Positions 11,962 through 23,308 of a stretch of 64,000 nt of DNA are shown piece by piece. The translations under genes were made by a program, and so were the position numbers. The stretch comes from Apoda limacodes (lineage: Eukaryota; Arthropoda; Insecta; Lepidoptera; Limacodidae), in contig OX291544.1 in the NCBI GenBank assembly GCA_946406115.1, positions 19,423,521 through 19,487,520 of the forward strand, written 5' to 3'. Numbering within the stretch: position 1 is the first letter of the stretch; each line of letters starts with the position of its first letter. Below the pieces are notes generated by a model that did no database searches, was not told the origin of the DNA, and was given only the letters and a program-made list of their open reading frames with translations.

Positions 11962-12240
11962 ATTCTAGCTTTTGCCAGCGGCTCCGCCCGCCGTTAATTT
12001 GGTGGGATTCTTCGGCAACTCCTTGATTATACTAAATAAGTTTGTTATAGCTGCAGCTATAGTTAAATCAAGTGGAATTCAGTTATAGTTACTCCCGCTG
12101 CAACTTTTGCATTTTCCAAGCTATAATCTATCTCTATGCCAAATTTCATCCAGAGCCGTTTAGCCGTTCTAGCGTACTTGAGTAACAATCCTTCATCCAC
12201 CGAAACTTTCGCATTTATAATATTAGTATAGATTTTAATG
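11962..12240 (-). mobile_element. Lep1/Helitron-like element, minus orientation, nearly full length
   Basis: Read on the minus strand it begins ATCTATACTAATATTATAAA at about 12235 and ends with the reverse of 'ctagcttttgccagcggctc' at about 11964, that is GCCGCTGGCAAAAGCTAG (a CTAG 3' end). The length is about 270 bp. No coding sequence. Confidence 0.7.
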
Positions 12241-12785
12241 TAGTTATTGTTACTCGCACTTGTGTACTAATATAGCTTAGTTTGTCTGTGCCTTTTAACA
12301 ACGTTTAATGTAGCAATATCAACATTTTATTTGGCCCTAGTACAAAATATTATATGTAAACATTGAACATAAAATTTCATTGCCAATCTCCGTGACCGAG
12401 CATCAATTAACGAAGCGGACAGTCAACGTCTGGCCAATATTTAATTTATTATTTTGCCTACATATATTACATAATGAGATGTCATTGACTGACTGGCAGT
12501 AATTTTGAAATAATTTAATCATAGAGTTTAGCTTTATTATATAATATTTCAAATATAAATAATAATAATTTCTAATTGAATGCATTTAAAGATTAAATAA
12601 ATCCACGAGGAATGTTGACATAATATATTTTGAATTGCTTATTGATAATTCGATATTTAAAATTTTATATTTATACGCAACATGGTATCAAGGTATGAAT
12701 TTTAATTAGATACTTAATTACTGGTGTGACATCCAGTAGGTACCTGACACATAAAGTACATGAAGTAAATCTGAATGCCTACTTT
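12241..12785. other. Intergenic, nothing recognised
   Basis: Very AT-rich; the frame at 12403-12585 has no recognisable features. It ends at the poly(T) tract of the next LINE. Confidence 0.45.
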
Positions 12786-12787
12786 AT

Positions 12788-12824
<37 letters not shown>

Positions 12825-13355
12825 CCACTAAGGTGGCAAACAAGCCTACGGTCCGCCTGATGGTAAGCGGTCACCGTAGCCTATGGACGCTTGCAACACC
12901 AGGGGCATCACTCGCGCGTTGCCGACCCTTCAGAAATCTAATAACTTCTTTTTTGAAGAACCCCATACTGTAGTCCTTAGAGAAAACCTTGGCAGGGAGC
13001 TCATTCCACAACCTAAGGGTTCGCGGGAGGAAGTTTCTCTGAATCCGCACTGTTCGCGACCATTTTGGTTCCAAAGTGTGAGAATGAATTCCCTGTCGAT
13101 GGCGAGCGGTGCGATGGTAGAAAGTAGCCGTGGGCATCATTTCGAACAATTCCTCAGAACACAATCCATTGTACAAGCGGTAGAACACACACAGGGAGGC
13201 AAAGTCTCTCCTCAGACTTAAGGGTTCGATACCGCAAGTGAGTTTGGGATCGTCGACAATTCTCACAGCCCGTCGTTGAACCGAGTCAAAAGGGCCAAGC
13301 TGGTATCCGGGTGCACCCGCCCAGAGATGGCAGCAGTACTCCATATGGGGCCGGA
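12786..13355 (-). mobile_element. 5'-truncated Jockey-like LINE copy 1 with poly(A) tail
   Basis: The minus strand encodes a 157-residue uninterrupted C-terminal piece of a non-LTR retrotransposon reverse transcriptase protein (12871-13344). It contains blocks such as MEYCCHLWAGAPGYQLGPFD, QRRAVRIV, LCVFYRLYNGLCSEELF and RNFLPRTLRLWNELP, followed by a short 3' UTR. A run of almost forty T on the plus strand (about 12787-12824) is its poly(A) tail. The reverse transcriptase catalytic core is missing: homology stops at about 13355, the usual dead-on-arrival 5' truncation. The long clean poly(A) and open frame suggest a rather recent insertion. The large plus-strand frame at 12883-13221 is only its antisense. 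Confidence 0.9.
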
Positions 13356-15088
13356 CTTTTTTTACAAGGTTTTAGCCCTAATTGACCAAGTGAGTGATAA
13401 TAAATATTTAACATGCACCGGAATGTTAGAATATACTTATTATTACATCTTAAAGTTGCAGTTTAATCCCTGGGGACGCAAAGTGAATTCAATTTGGAAT
13501 GTGGATATTGTTAGTAAATGTTCCAATCACCAAAGACATCAATCAAGAACATTGTATGAACAAGTAACAAGCTGTACAATAAAACTGGCGGGCCGCGCGC
13601 GGACCAAATAAAAACTAGTTTATGAAAAAGTAAAAACCGCGAGAAATTGTCTCGCCTTTGTAATTGCTTACTCATATTTGTATTTACGATGACACTTTTA
13701 TTAAAAATTGTGAGTTTTCCTCAAGTAGGTAAGTGACAATGAAATAAATAAAGATATGTACTTTTCTTGTTTATAAGTTACACTTACAAAGCTATATTAG
13801 TGATACAAAGTAGAGTGTATCACTCAGTCGCAAAATTATTTTATCCGTCCTTTGAGTCCTTCGCTGCGCTTCGGGTTCTACCTTAGAGCGAACCACTCTG
13901 GTTTCAAAATTGCGCCCTCGTCGTAAAAATAAAATTTTGATCCCTTGTGATACAAACTTTTATTTAATTTCTCATACTCGGAAAGTACGCTTAAGGTTAA
14001 ATACCTAACCTAAAATGAGGGATGCACACAGTTCTTTTCGTCCCTGGGAAGCAATTATTCTTTCTGTCAAATTATTAGTGTATTTTTAAGTTCCATAGAT
14101 CTGAACTAAATATTTACAATCTTTAATGACAAAAAAATACTGGCTGATAAATTACCACAGAAAAGAAATATAAAAAAGGCGGGAAAGCAGCAATTCAAAC
14201 TTCAATGGTTTTGTCGAATGCTGATTTTTTACGTATTACAAAATTAATTAATTTATATATATTTAAAGCTCCTCGTTTCTATCAGTGAATTACGTGTTTG
14301 AAGTATTAAATTCTATTTTAGATATTTCTCAAACCTCAACGAAGTCCAGCTATATTAAGGCTTAGTGAAGCAGGTTAGCCAAATCCTGAACGCGATTAAA
14401 AATTAGTGCGCTAATTTAGTCTATCCTCACTAACAAAAATGCATTTTTTTCAGTTTTTATATTTCCTTAACGCAATAATTAATGGCATTAAGCATTAATG
14501 TGGCCCGATCGTAAGTGAAAAATCTGGATTATATCTAATAAGTATACGGTAAAGGTCACTCTGCATTTGACAGTGAATCATGGACATTGGCCTTGGTCGT
14601 GTCTGCTTGGCATCACTGATGGAACAAAGTCAAATTAATACAAGTTTTTATTAGATATGAGATATCGACTAATATGGTAGCACAAATCATTTGAAACTTC
14701 TGATACCGGATCTTTAATTGTCCAACGTTCTTATTAAATGGGGTCGTTAGTATTTAGCTAGTAAGGTTCTATAGTAGGTTTATATAGTTTTTTGTCGTAA
14801 GGATTCATTTAGGTAATTACTGATATCTTTCATTATGTAATCAAAAGATAAAATTCGGCAATTACAAGAATATAGATGTGTGAACATCTATTTGAAAAAC
14901 TACCTACTGACCTTTTTTTCTACTTCAATGAATATTACAAGAAACAGGTTTTATTAATTTGACGATGTATTGGCATGTTACTTGAGAGTCCTGGCATGAT
15001 TCTTTGCGTTCCAAATTTAAAGTTTTGATATTAACAAAAGAAAAATAATGATTATCGTGGATTATTGTAAAATTGCTTTACTACTGGC
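13356..15088. other. Intergenic, nothing coding recognised
   Basis: At about 13800-13970 there is a CG-richer repeat-like block ('tcgctgcgcttcgggttcta') bounded by loosely inverted 'gtgtatcactc' and 'gatcccttgtgatac', probably a fold-back element. The remainder is AT-rich with no clear signals. Confidence 0.4.
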
Positions 15089-15600
15089 GCTAAAATTTTA
15101 AAACTTTATGGATTTTGTAAATTTTGCAAATTCCTTAGGTGCCCGTCTTTTTGCAAAAGAGTGTTAATGTGAAAGTTTGTTTGTTATTCCATCACGCCGC
15201 AATGAAGTATCTAATTGCGCTAAAATTTTAAAACTTTATGGATTTTGTAAATTTTGCAAATTCCTTAGGTGCCCGTTTTTTTGCAAAAGAGTGTAAATGT
15301 GAGAGTTTGTTTGTTATTCCATCACGCCGCAATGAAGTATCTAATTGCGCTAAAATTTGGCACAGAGATAGAAGGACTTGGGCTTTTTATACCAGAAATT
15401 TCAAAAGTTATCACTCAAATTCACTAGTCACGTAAATTTTTAGCGTAATTATATAGGGATGGAGAATAACCACAACAGGATACTTTACCTATATCCCAAT
15501 TAACTAGGATGTCTCTGTAGAAATGCCATGGCGATAACCGAACTCTAAGCGGGCGTAGCCGCAGTTAAAATATAAGGCGATTCCAGTCCATATATTAGAT
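15089..15600 (+). mobile_element. Helitron-like element with a 130-bp tandem duplication
   Basis: The segment from 'taaaattttaaaactttatg' at 15091 is repeated at 15221 with a 130-bp period and nearly identical sequence ('attccatcacgccgcaatga' in both). The second unit runs on into the standard 'aaatttggcacagagataga' body and ends near 'gcgggcgtagccgcagttaa' at about 15565. The 65-residue frame at 15238-15435 is inside this repeat and is not a gene. Confidence 0.7.
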
Positions 15601-15831
15601 ATAAGTAGTCGTATTTTATCATGCATACTACTAGCTTTATTATATCCAAGTATTTTTGTTAATCATATTACCTTTTCATAAAATATTAATACCACGTACA
15701 CATATCAAGTGAAAAGAAGCAGATCAAGCTCACTTATAAGAATTTGTAATGAAAAAAGTACAGGATATTAAGTAATAGTTTTGAATTAAATTTAACTCGA
15801 TGTCACAATATATCTATTTACATACTACTAT

Positions 15832-16020
15832 TTTTTTATCCGTGTTTTCAGCTTAAGATTCAACTGAAAAATATGACTGTTCCTGACATCTGTTGGCTAA
15901 TAGTAATACTATTATTTTTACCGACACTAAAGCTACTAGACAATCGATGGCGTTGTTAAAAAAAAAACGAACAAAGCTCGGGCCTCCTTGTTGATTATCA
16001 TAAAGAAGTTTGCTAATACT
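15832..16020 (+). repeat. Interspersed repeat shared, in inverted orientation, with 33650-33800
   Basis: The series 'atccgtgttttcagcttaag', 'actgaaaaatatgactgt', 'cctgacatctgttggc' and 'aatactattatttttaccg' reappears reverse-complemented at about 33660-33790. No coding potential is seen. Confidence 0.65.
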
Positions 16021-17390
16021 ACTAGCTCAATTGGATGCTTTGTTGCGACGTGATTAAGTAACAAACAAACTTTTATATTTAAAATATAAGTTAAAAGGAG
16101 GTAAGTCTAAAGTAACAGACACGCATACAAATTTAGTGTAAATGTATGACGGCTTGCGGTCCAAGACTTCAGACTAGATCAAGAAAAATTTTCCGAAATC
16201 TATATAAATATAATTGAGATTATGTCATTAAGTACGGAACAAGAGACAAACAAACCAAAGACTACTATGAAACGTATAAAAAAAATGCTGGTTTTGGTTA
16301 GATGGTCATTCAATAACTCTTAAAACAAGTGAAAGTTTAAAAATTAAAACGCGACTACCTAAGTTATTTTTTTCAGTCTGAAATTACCTTATAAAATAAA
16401 CATTTGAAATATCAAGACCTTTTATTTGACACCAAACACGACAAATTTTTATTTTAAAGTTTTTAGATCGAATTATTAAATTTATTATATTAGTTTAATA
16501 AGACGTCATTATACACGTGGTACTGTTATAAAGTATGTCAAATAATAAAAGTGTTGATTGATATATATGTTGATTGTCTTTGCATTATGAAATAATCAGG
16601 GTTAAATAAACTATTTTTTAACGAAAACATAAACCGACTCTAAATCCACTCTCTCCACTCCACAAACACTGAGTTTGCATACTATCTTTTTCCTATTCTT
16701 TTGCCAAAATTCAGCTTTTATATTTGAGATTTGATATTTATAGATAGCTTTAGTGTGAAGCTAGCAAGATCATGTTTCTCGAAAACTAGTGGAGCGAAAA
16801 ATTCCGTTCCTTGGTAAAAGAATAGCACAGGAATAGGGTGCAAACCCTCTGTTGATTGGTCCGGAGATACGATAGTGGCTACGCTAATTTTAATATTTTG
16901 AAAACCGGTGAAGCAAAAAAAAAACAGATCCATGGCAAAAGAATAGCAAAAAAATATGGATTAAGTCGCATCGCGGCTTTATGATTCGGCTACGCCAGCT
17001 TTATAGACACGTTTATTTTTTATTTTTAGTTACCCATCAAACAAATTTCATTTTACAGTTGGTGCGTAAAGACAATATTAAAGAAACTTAGCATTTTCTT
17101 TCATTTTTCTTCGAAACCATAAATTAGTCACGCGGACGAATGAACGAACATTTGTCTACGTAGGTATATACATTACATATCAATGTAGTAGATGGTGAAA
17201 GTAATGATGTCACTATTTTTTTGCTTACTTTACTTTATTTTGTGGTTTGGGTAAAAACAAAAAAACACAAAGTTTTGAATTTTTCACTTTATTCACGCGA
17301 TTGGACTATTTGTAAAGGTAGATATTATTATTTTTGTTAATACTGTTTATTTTTTTTTCGGGAAAAAATAGAGTAAAAAAATATAAACAG
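16021..17390. other. Intergenic, nothing recognised
   Basis: The region at 16640-16990 has a loosely repeated block ('ggcaaaagaatagca'/'ggtaaaagaatagcac') suggesting an old repeat. The frame at 16718-16933 (-) lies in it and is not convincing. The rest is AT-rich. Confidence 0.4.
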
Positions 17391-18297
17391 GTAAACAAAG
17401 ATTACTTATACGTCTAGATACCGTGTCCGAAACAACATAAACGGAGTGTTGCGAGCTAATACGGCTATCATTTTTACACCTGTGTGCGTAATTTTGGTGT
17501 TACCAACCTTAAAGTGATTACCCCGAAATGGGGAGTTCTTACTTTTATTCAGTACTACAATTTATTTTCACTGTCTATGACCCCTGTGGTGACACATTAT
17601 TTTAAAATAGAACGTAAGCCTTTGATACGAAGGTTTCTACCTTCTTCTAATAATCTGTTGATGTAATGCATGTTAAAACCTTTAAGTATGTTCCAAATAT
17701 TATATACTGTAGTGCTAAAATAAAGATGGGTGTACAAAATAAAATCCGTTTTTCTCTGCCATGGCATCCATGCGCGCCGGATTCATAGGTCCCGCCATGT
17801 GACAACAGGCGTGTTTGTTGATAAGATTTTTTTTAACATAGAAAGCTATCGCATCACCGAGTCATTGAAATCGTTTTATTCGCCAAATGTCAAGAAACAA
17901 AATTGCTGTTCAATATTTTTAAAGATAATCAACTTTTTACCTCCTAAGCATGTGCAGCCAATGCATTAAATGCGGACTGTAAGTGTCGTCAAATTTAACA
18001 TAGAACACATTCATTTTTAGTCAACAGTTAGATAGATGGAATGCGTGCATAGAGAGCATAGAGTAAATATTAAAATTACTAAATTTATTTTGCGAAAGCG
18101 ATATTGCTGATATTGTTAGAGCAGCCCACAGGAATCGGATCACAATGCTATTGTATAAATTTGAACAATTTTCTTAATTAACATTTACTATGAATCTTAT
18201 ACTCGTCAGTTTTGTAAGTTACAGTGACATTTAATTACCACCGGTACTATCGCGTCTATTCTAAAAAGCCCACCTAAATTTTTAGTTTCTGCTTTTG
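17391..18297 (+). repeat. 0.9-kb dispersed repeat, copy 1
   Basis: It is collinear over about 0.9 kb with 35625-36536. Shared landmarks in order are 'tctagataccgtgtccgaaa', 'gtaattttggtgttaccaac', 'agatgggtgtacaaaataaa', 'gctatcgcatcaccgag', 'aggaatcggatcacaatgct' and 'tctaaaaagcccacctaaat'. Copies differ by small indels. No terminal repeats or long frames; the frames at 17484 and 17730 are not conserved intact in the other copy. It may be a non-autonomous transposon or a segmental duplication. Confidence 0.75.
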
Positions 18298-19506
18298 TGT
18301 TTGTGTTTTGGAACATAGCCTTACTGTGAAAGTCACATGATTGTATTGTCATTATATCATGTAAAGTACAAACTAGAGTGATAAGTCAATAATATTATGG
18401 AAGTCCCAGTCCAAAAAGACAATATTAACAGGATCACAAAAGTACATGGGAATCAAATCCTGATTTTAAGCATTAGTTGAAGGCGTTTCCTGGAGATTCT
18501 ACTAGACAAATTGGCACAGTACCTGCCTATAATGCTTTTTTTGGAAAAGTGAAAGTTTAAAGTGTTGTTTCTTAGTTTGGTTACGTGTAACTTTGAAATT
18601 GGTAAGTTATTATTAAAATCAAAAATACTTCAAGTTCACCTTCAAGTCTAACATTACTATTCTAGTTTATAAACATATACAATTTATTTATACTTAATAC
18701 ATAAATTTTGCTCAGAAAAATCCAAAACCCTACGCGGCGTCGAGGTCAAAAGACGCGATACACTGAAGAAGACTGTGGGAGGTGCATATAAAAATTTTAC
18801 AAATTCTTCTGTGGTTAATTTTTTATTAGAATTTTACATTATTTTAATATAGCGTTCGTGGGACAGAGTTTCTCTGAATAATGATTAGTTATTGATGAAG
18901 TAAAAAAGAAAAGTAAAGACATATACAGCGTTCACCACAACCAGGACTCGAACCTGCGACCATTCGTGTGCTCTCCTAAACACAGAACATTTGCATCAGC
19001 ATTTACTGTTTAAAGGGTATTTTTATTGCAATTTTATTGTAAATTATATTTTACTCAGCTCTGTTTCCACTCCTTATCCTTAGCAAAATGGAAATTAGAT
19101 TTTAGTGAACAAGTGTGTCAAATGAATTTTCTTAGTGATTATTTGCTGAGTTATTTTCATTATGAGATAAGTCAGTGATTCAATACCAATCAACTCCGCT
19201 TTCAAAAATTCTTTGTTAGAAAATCAAAACGGAATTTTAAAAATACAAACATATACTTTTAGTAATTATATCGTAGTACCTTGATTAAACGGTAAGTTTC
19301 TTATTATACATATTATAGGTATAACTTTTATATTTTCTGTAGGATCAAAGACGGTGTAGGATGTTTGTGTTGTCATATAGGTACTTCGTTTTAGTTCCTT
19401 TTATACGAGCAATATTTTAGTGTGTCTTTATTTATTTGTGTATAGTCGCGTTTTTGAAAACGTTTTCGATGGAATTTGTAATATGGTAGTTAAGGGGGAT
19501 GAAAAA
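18298..19506. other. Intergenic with a tRNA-like fragment
   Basis: On the minus strand at about 18945-18985 there is a perfect B box (GGTTCGAGTCC) within 'gtcgcaggttcgagtcctgg', but no matching A box or cloverleaf, so it is a SINE or pseudo-tRNA relic. It is similar to the tRNA-like piece at 47755. Otherwise nothing recognised. Confidence 0.45.
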
Positions 19507-19835
19507 TCTATGTTTTTTTTTTAATGCCACTAAGGTGGCCATAAAGCTTACTGTCTGCCTGATCATCAACCTCCTTATCAATATCGAGCAAAAAAATTAC
19601 GTTTATTGTATGGGAGCCTCCCAAAATATTTATTTTATTTTGTTTTTTAGTATATGTATCATCATAGCGTATTGTTATAATACAGAACAGATAATACAGA
19701 AAAGCGGCAACAGAAATACATCTTTTGTGAAAATTTCAACTGTCTAACTATCACGGTTCATGAGATACAGCCTGGTGACAGCGGATGGACGGATGCAACC
19801 TTTGTGTACAGAACCCTACAAAAACGCCTATGGGT
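19507..19835. repeat. LINE tail fragment followed by a family Q repeat
   Basis: 19507-19565 is a minus-oriented scrap of the Jockey-like LINE 3' end (poly(T), then 'ccactaaggtggccataaag', 'ctgcctgat'). It joins a repeat with the blocks 'aatatcgagcaaaaaaatta', 'gtatgggagcctcccaaaat', 'ctatcacggttcatgagata' and 'cagcctggtgacag', ending 'acagaaccctacaaaaacg'. The same repeat occurs at 56800-57085. The frame at 19499-19747 is spurious. Confidence 0.65.
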
Positions 19836-21044
19836 ATCGGGTTTGGCACCGACAATTAAAAAAAACAATCATTGAGTCGGGCAGATATCTTGAATAGGGA
19901 AATAATAATTGTAAGGTTTCATAGACAGTTTTAAAAATTATGCCTTATAAGCAGTGATTGGAGTAGGCAGAGATGTTTTTGGTATTTGCATAATGTGAAT
20001 ATACCGTTGTTTTTTAAAGTGACATTGAAAATTTCCGGAATAATTGGGAATTCAATATAATTAATGTATTAATGTAAGTAAATATACGTAAGCCTGTTTT
20101 ACATTTTTGTATGTAGAAATAAATTTACGTACCTACGTCCGAAATTGGAAATGGTTTTAACAAGTTCTAACCTAACATCGTTGTCTGTCAGCAAAAAATC
20201 CTGACTAAAAAAAATTACAATAATCTGCTTAGGTCGCTTTTTCTTTTAAATTCTATATAGGCATGTCCCTATTAACAGATACGTTTCATATCATTGACCC
20301 AAGTGGCTCTGGCATTTATGATCTCTGCTTATAAAATAAACTTATTTCCGGAAGTAACGTAGTAAAGTTACGGCTACGGAACCCTACGACCAGTTTTTGA
20401 AATTAGTTGTTTTAATTCAATGATGAGAAGCTGCTAGTAGCGCTTAACATGCACTGCTCAGTTGAGTCTATAAACTTACCTACAATGTTCAGTATATAAT
20501 ACATCAAAGTCGAAGTCAAAGTCAATTTTTATAATACAGCAAACGTACAAGTCATATTCAATGACAATTTTAAAGAAAAAATTTAATATATTGCCATAGT
20601 AAAATTAAAAAGTTAAAAATTCTTACATCAATTAATAATTATGAGCTATTTATTTCATTATTTATTTAAAAAATCTTTAATGTCATTGTATGCTTTATCG
20701 GCTAAGATTTTTTTAAATCTGATACAGAGTTTCTCAAATGACATTGTTTATTTTATTTGGTTAATTTAGTTTATTGTAGATTTCAACACCTACCGCATTT
20801 AGTAATACCATTGCACGGCTAAGTCGCGTTTGTACAGTTATAAGTTTTTTACATATACGTTCAGATATATATGTTTCAAAATCGCTGAAATGTCGCCACA
20901 TATATTTCGAAACTTCATATATATATAGACGCAGGGCACTGTGATTATTTCTAATTTTATAAAATATTGTCTTGTTGGTGTATATGGTTTTATATCAGCA
21001 AGTATCCGTACGGCTCTTTTTTGCATTATAGTAATAATATATAA
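19836..21044. other. Intergenic, nothing recognised
   Basis: AT-rich. The minus frame at 20838-21065 contains a weak 'QKRAVRIL' stretch that resembles the non-LTR reverse transcriptase tail motif QRRAVRIV. It may be a decayed piece of another LINE lineage immediately beside copy 2. Confidence 0.35.
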
Positions 21045-21459
21045 TAAGGAGAGACTTTGCCTCACTGTGTGTGTTCTACCGCTTGTACAATGGGTTGTGT
21101 TCTGAGGAATTGTTCGAAATGATGCCCACGGCTACTTTCTACCATCGCACCGCTCGCCATCGGCAGGGAATCCATTCTCACACTTTAGAACCTAAATGGT
21201 CGCGTACAGTGCGGTTTCAGAGAAACTTCCTCCCGCGAACGCTTAAGTTGTGGAATGAGCTCCCTGCCAAGGTTTTCTGCAAGGACTACAGTATTGAGTT
21301 CTTCAAGAAAGAAGTTATTAGATTTCTGAAGGGTCGGCAACGCGCAAGTGATACCCCTGGTGTTGCAAGCGTCCATAGGCTACGGTGACCGCTTACCATC
21401 AGGCGGGCCGTAAGCTTGTTTGCCACCTTAGTGGTATAAAAAAAAAAAAAAAAAAAAGT
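21045..21459 (+). mobile_element. 5'-truncated Jockey-like LINE copy 2 with poly(A) tail
   Basis: The plus strand keeps a 105-residue frame (21071-21388) nearly identical to the C-terminal third of copy 1: LCVFYRLYNGL and SEELFEMMPTATFYHRTARH, ending GVASVHRLR. The same 3' UTR follows ('aggcgggccgtaagcttgtt') and then an A-run at about 21440-21457. Homology begins abruptly at about 21045, an even shorter 5' truncation. It is opposite in orientation to copy 1. Confidence 0.9.
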
Positions 21460-22433
21460 TTCCTTTAGGTCCAAACTCCACAAGTCAATGCCGTATCACA
21501 AGTCAATGTCATCATCAATTTGATCGTTCCATTTTAGGGGTGAATCTAAGGTGATCCCAAGGAATTTGTGAGAGATGTTTGTTATATGAGTTCATTAAAA
21601 TTCTTATAATACTACTCTATTGGCATAAAACCAGTAAACAATAAATTTTATTTTCAATCTATACCGCATAATAAATTGCTAATAATCAGATTTCAGGCAT
21701 CTACGCCACATACAAAAATTATAATTTACAACAAGCTGGTCTGGCTGGCTGAGTAGCAGGTCGTTTACCTGGACCACGTAGCATGTACATTAGCTTAGGA
21801 AATAACCTTGGGTAACGCCTATGGTGTTAACTTCTTTATTGGTTTGGTCCAATCCTTTATCAGAAAAACTGATTGTTTCCTTTGGTAATAAAACCTTTCA
21901 TAAGTATAAGTTCCTGCAGAAATAAATATAACCGAATAGGTATATTTATTACGGTAGCTTCTACAAACGCTTAAATACCTAATATAGTAAAGTGTAGTCA
22001 AGTAAACCATATATACTACCGCCACCGCTCCACTTTGTTATTTAGAGGGTAGGGCCATGTTATGTTTCTAATTTTTTAATCAAATAAAAACAAAAAATAT
22101 TTATTGAACTAGGTATCTGAGTTATCACTATTGAATCGTCAATACAATCTATTCATCAATGTTAATTTCTTTTTAAAGATCCGGCATGAAACTCAACTAT
22201 CTAAAGTAATAATTTAATACTTTGTTAATCAGCTGATTAGTATACAATCTGTATTGTAACACTTAGAAACATAAATATGTTAGTTAAGCTGCTAAAAATA
22301 ATGTTGTGGCTAAACTTTGATATACAAAAAAATACTCTACTAGAGCATTGCAGTTCTTCAGAAATCCTACAGATAACTCCGGGATGGCATACGCTAACTT
22401 TATTTCGTCACTATAACTTAAAAAAAAAAGGCC
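21460..22433. other. Intergenic, nothing recognised
   Basis: No supported gene or named repeat; the frame at 21819-22025 (-) is not convincing. Confidence 0.45.
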
Positions 22434-22530
22434 AAGTGTGAGTCGGATTCGCGCACCGAGGGTTCCTTACCTAACACTTTTTACGTAATACAAACACCAA
22501 CAAAAAGTATGCCGGTAAGCGGTAATCCAT
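22434..22530 (+). repeat. Family Q repeat, end fragment
   Basis: It carries GGCCAAGTGTGAGTCGGATT and 'cgcgcaccgagggttcc', the typical left end of this moth repeat. It is cut short just before the inverted-repeat element that starts at 22544. Confidence 0.55.
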
Positions 22531-22709
22531 ACAATTACTGACCATTTCGTTCAACCAAGATTTTATCTAAAACTAAGAAAATAAAACACACATTGAGGTT
22601 TTTTTTTTCATGAATATTTGGTCGATTTGATGCAAAATCTTCGTAGCATTTTTATTTAATTGCCTGAAATGAAATGAAATGTAAGGTACTTGCTGTCATA
22701 GCTCAATTA

Positions 22710-22762
22710 TATAGTACAATTTATTAAAATTTCATTCTGTAATTTTAATAAATTGTACTATA
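22710..22762. repeat. Perfect 21-bp hairpin
   Basis: TATAGTACAATTTATTAAAAT and its exact reverse complement are separated by 11 bases. It lies inside the inverted-repeat element and directly abuts the poly(T) of the LINE fragment. Confidence 0.85.
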
Positions 22763-22763
22763 T

Positions 22764-22893
22764 TTTTTTTTTACACCTAAGGTGGCAAACCAGCACACGG
22801 TCCGCCTGATGGTAAGCGGTCACTGTGGCCTATGGACGCTTGCAACACCAGGGGTATCACTCGCGCGTTGCCGACCCTTCAAAAATCCAATAA
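22764..22893 (-). mobile_element. Jockey-like LINE 3' end fragment, copy 3
   Basis: Minus-oriented: poly(T), then 'acctaaggtggcaaaccagc', 'ggtccgcctgatggtaagcg', 'gcgcgttgccgacccttc'. Only the last part of the coding region and the 3' UTR remain. It is located in the middle of the inverted-repeat element. Confidence 0.8.
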
Positions 22894-23308
22894 CATTGTC
22901 GTATTATTTCATGTCTAATATCTATCGCAAAAAATATTATCACTACTTTAAAATGCACTAAGTACTTTTAAACGCGGCCCGCGAACGTATTTGCACGCTA
23001 AAGTTTGGCCCTAACCATGTCAAAGGTTGCCCATACCTGCACTAAAACATACTGATTGTACTCTCTTTGATATACACATTTTTAGTTTGAATTTTAAAAC
23101 TGTCTACGTCGTACACATAACATTGAATGGAATTTACACATTCAAATGTTACTGAGAGAGCAAGTACCTTACATTTCATTTCATTTCAGGCAATTAAATA
23201 AAAATGCTACGAAGATTTTGCATCAAATCGACCAAATATTCATGAAAAAAAAACCTCAATGTGTGTTTTATTTTCTTAGTTTTAGATAAAATCTTGGTTG
23301 AACGAAAT

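Larger units (their letters stand above)
22544..23308. mobile_element. Element bounded by ~150-bp near-perfect inverted repeats
   Basis: The left arm 22544-22694 (beginning ATTTCGTTCAACCAAGATTT, ending GTAAGGTACTTGCT) is repeated reverse-complemented at 23159-23308. The only difference I could find is one base in an A/T run (10 against 9). The 465-bp middle is asymmetric and holds a perfect 21-bp hairpin (22710-22762), a fragment of the Jockey-like LINE tail (22764-22893) and AT-rich filler. There is no transposase, so it would be a non-autonomous fold-back DNA transposon or a recent inverted duplication. No obvious target-site duplication was found. Confidence 0.85.

Noticed and set aside
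12883..13221. 112-residue plus-strand frame
   Set aside because: It is antisense to the intact LINE coding frame on the minus strand and has no features of its own.
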